Positions 6,442 to 6,458 of a stretch of 6,458 nt of DNA are shown here, one piece after another. Location of the stretch: NCBI GenBank assembly GCA_019412865.1, contig DXOJ01000559.1, positions 1 to 6,458 of the forward strand, given 5' to 3'. Within the stretch, counting starts at the first letter, position 1; each line of letters begins with the position of its first letter. The notes under the pieces are model-generated. The model saw nothing but the letters and a program-made list of their open reading frames with translations, made no database searches and had not been told where the DNA came from. Source of the DNA: Bacteroides sp. (GTDB taxonomy: Bacteria; Bacteroidota; Bacteroidia; Bacteroidales; Bacteroidaceae). The translations under genes and the position numbers were made by a program.

Positions 6442-6458
6442 TAAAAGGTTTAGCGATG

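Noticed and set aside
1..6458. A novel defence, mobile or secondary-metabolism system
   Set aside because: Every substantial coding region belongs to a well-known housekeeping family with intact key residues. No transposase, integrase, direct-repeat array or unexplained large open frame is present.

Overview
The window looks like a stretch of housekeeping chromosome from a Bacteroides-type member of the Bacteroidota. Three things point there. The protein sequences read like Bacteroides orthologues (recognised from memory, not searched). Gene starts lack Shine-Dalgarno sequences and sit in A/T-rich leaders. Two intergenic stretches carry the TAnnTTTG -7 element typical of the Bacteroides primary sigma factor. 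All six genes are on the + strand and intact, apart from the first base of the first gene.

Layout: mnmG (tRNA uridine modification, 5' edge cut by the window) is followed by a 50-nt gap holding a near-consensus parS centromere site. Then come apt (adenine salvage) and, after a 69-nt gap, uvrC (nucleotide excision repair incision subunit). A 238-nt gap follows, with a strong hairpin just after uvrC and a Bacteroides-type promoter just before dtd. The second cluster is dtd (D-aminoacyl-tRNA deacylase), a small MazG-like nucleotide pyrophosphohydrolase and deoC (deoxyribose-phosphate aldolase). The last two overlap by 14 nt. A clear rho-independent terminator closes the cluster, and a further candidate promoter at the right edge points to another + strand gene beyond the window.

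Functionally the genes share a loose theme of nucleic-acid and nucleotide upkeep: tRNA modification and proofreading, purine salvage, DNA repair, nucleotide-pool cleaning and deoxynucleoside catabolism. I read them as two transcription units, mnmG-apt-uvrC and dtd-mazG-like-deoC. This is inferred from spacing, the hairpins and the promoter motif.

I found no mobile element, CRISPR array, tRNA or rRNA gene, toxin-antitoxin pair, defence locus or undescribed system. The most notable non-coding signal is the parS-like site at 1894-1909, which would place this locus in the ParB-bound, origin-proximal part of the chromosome if it is functional.
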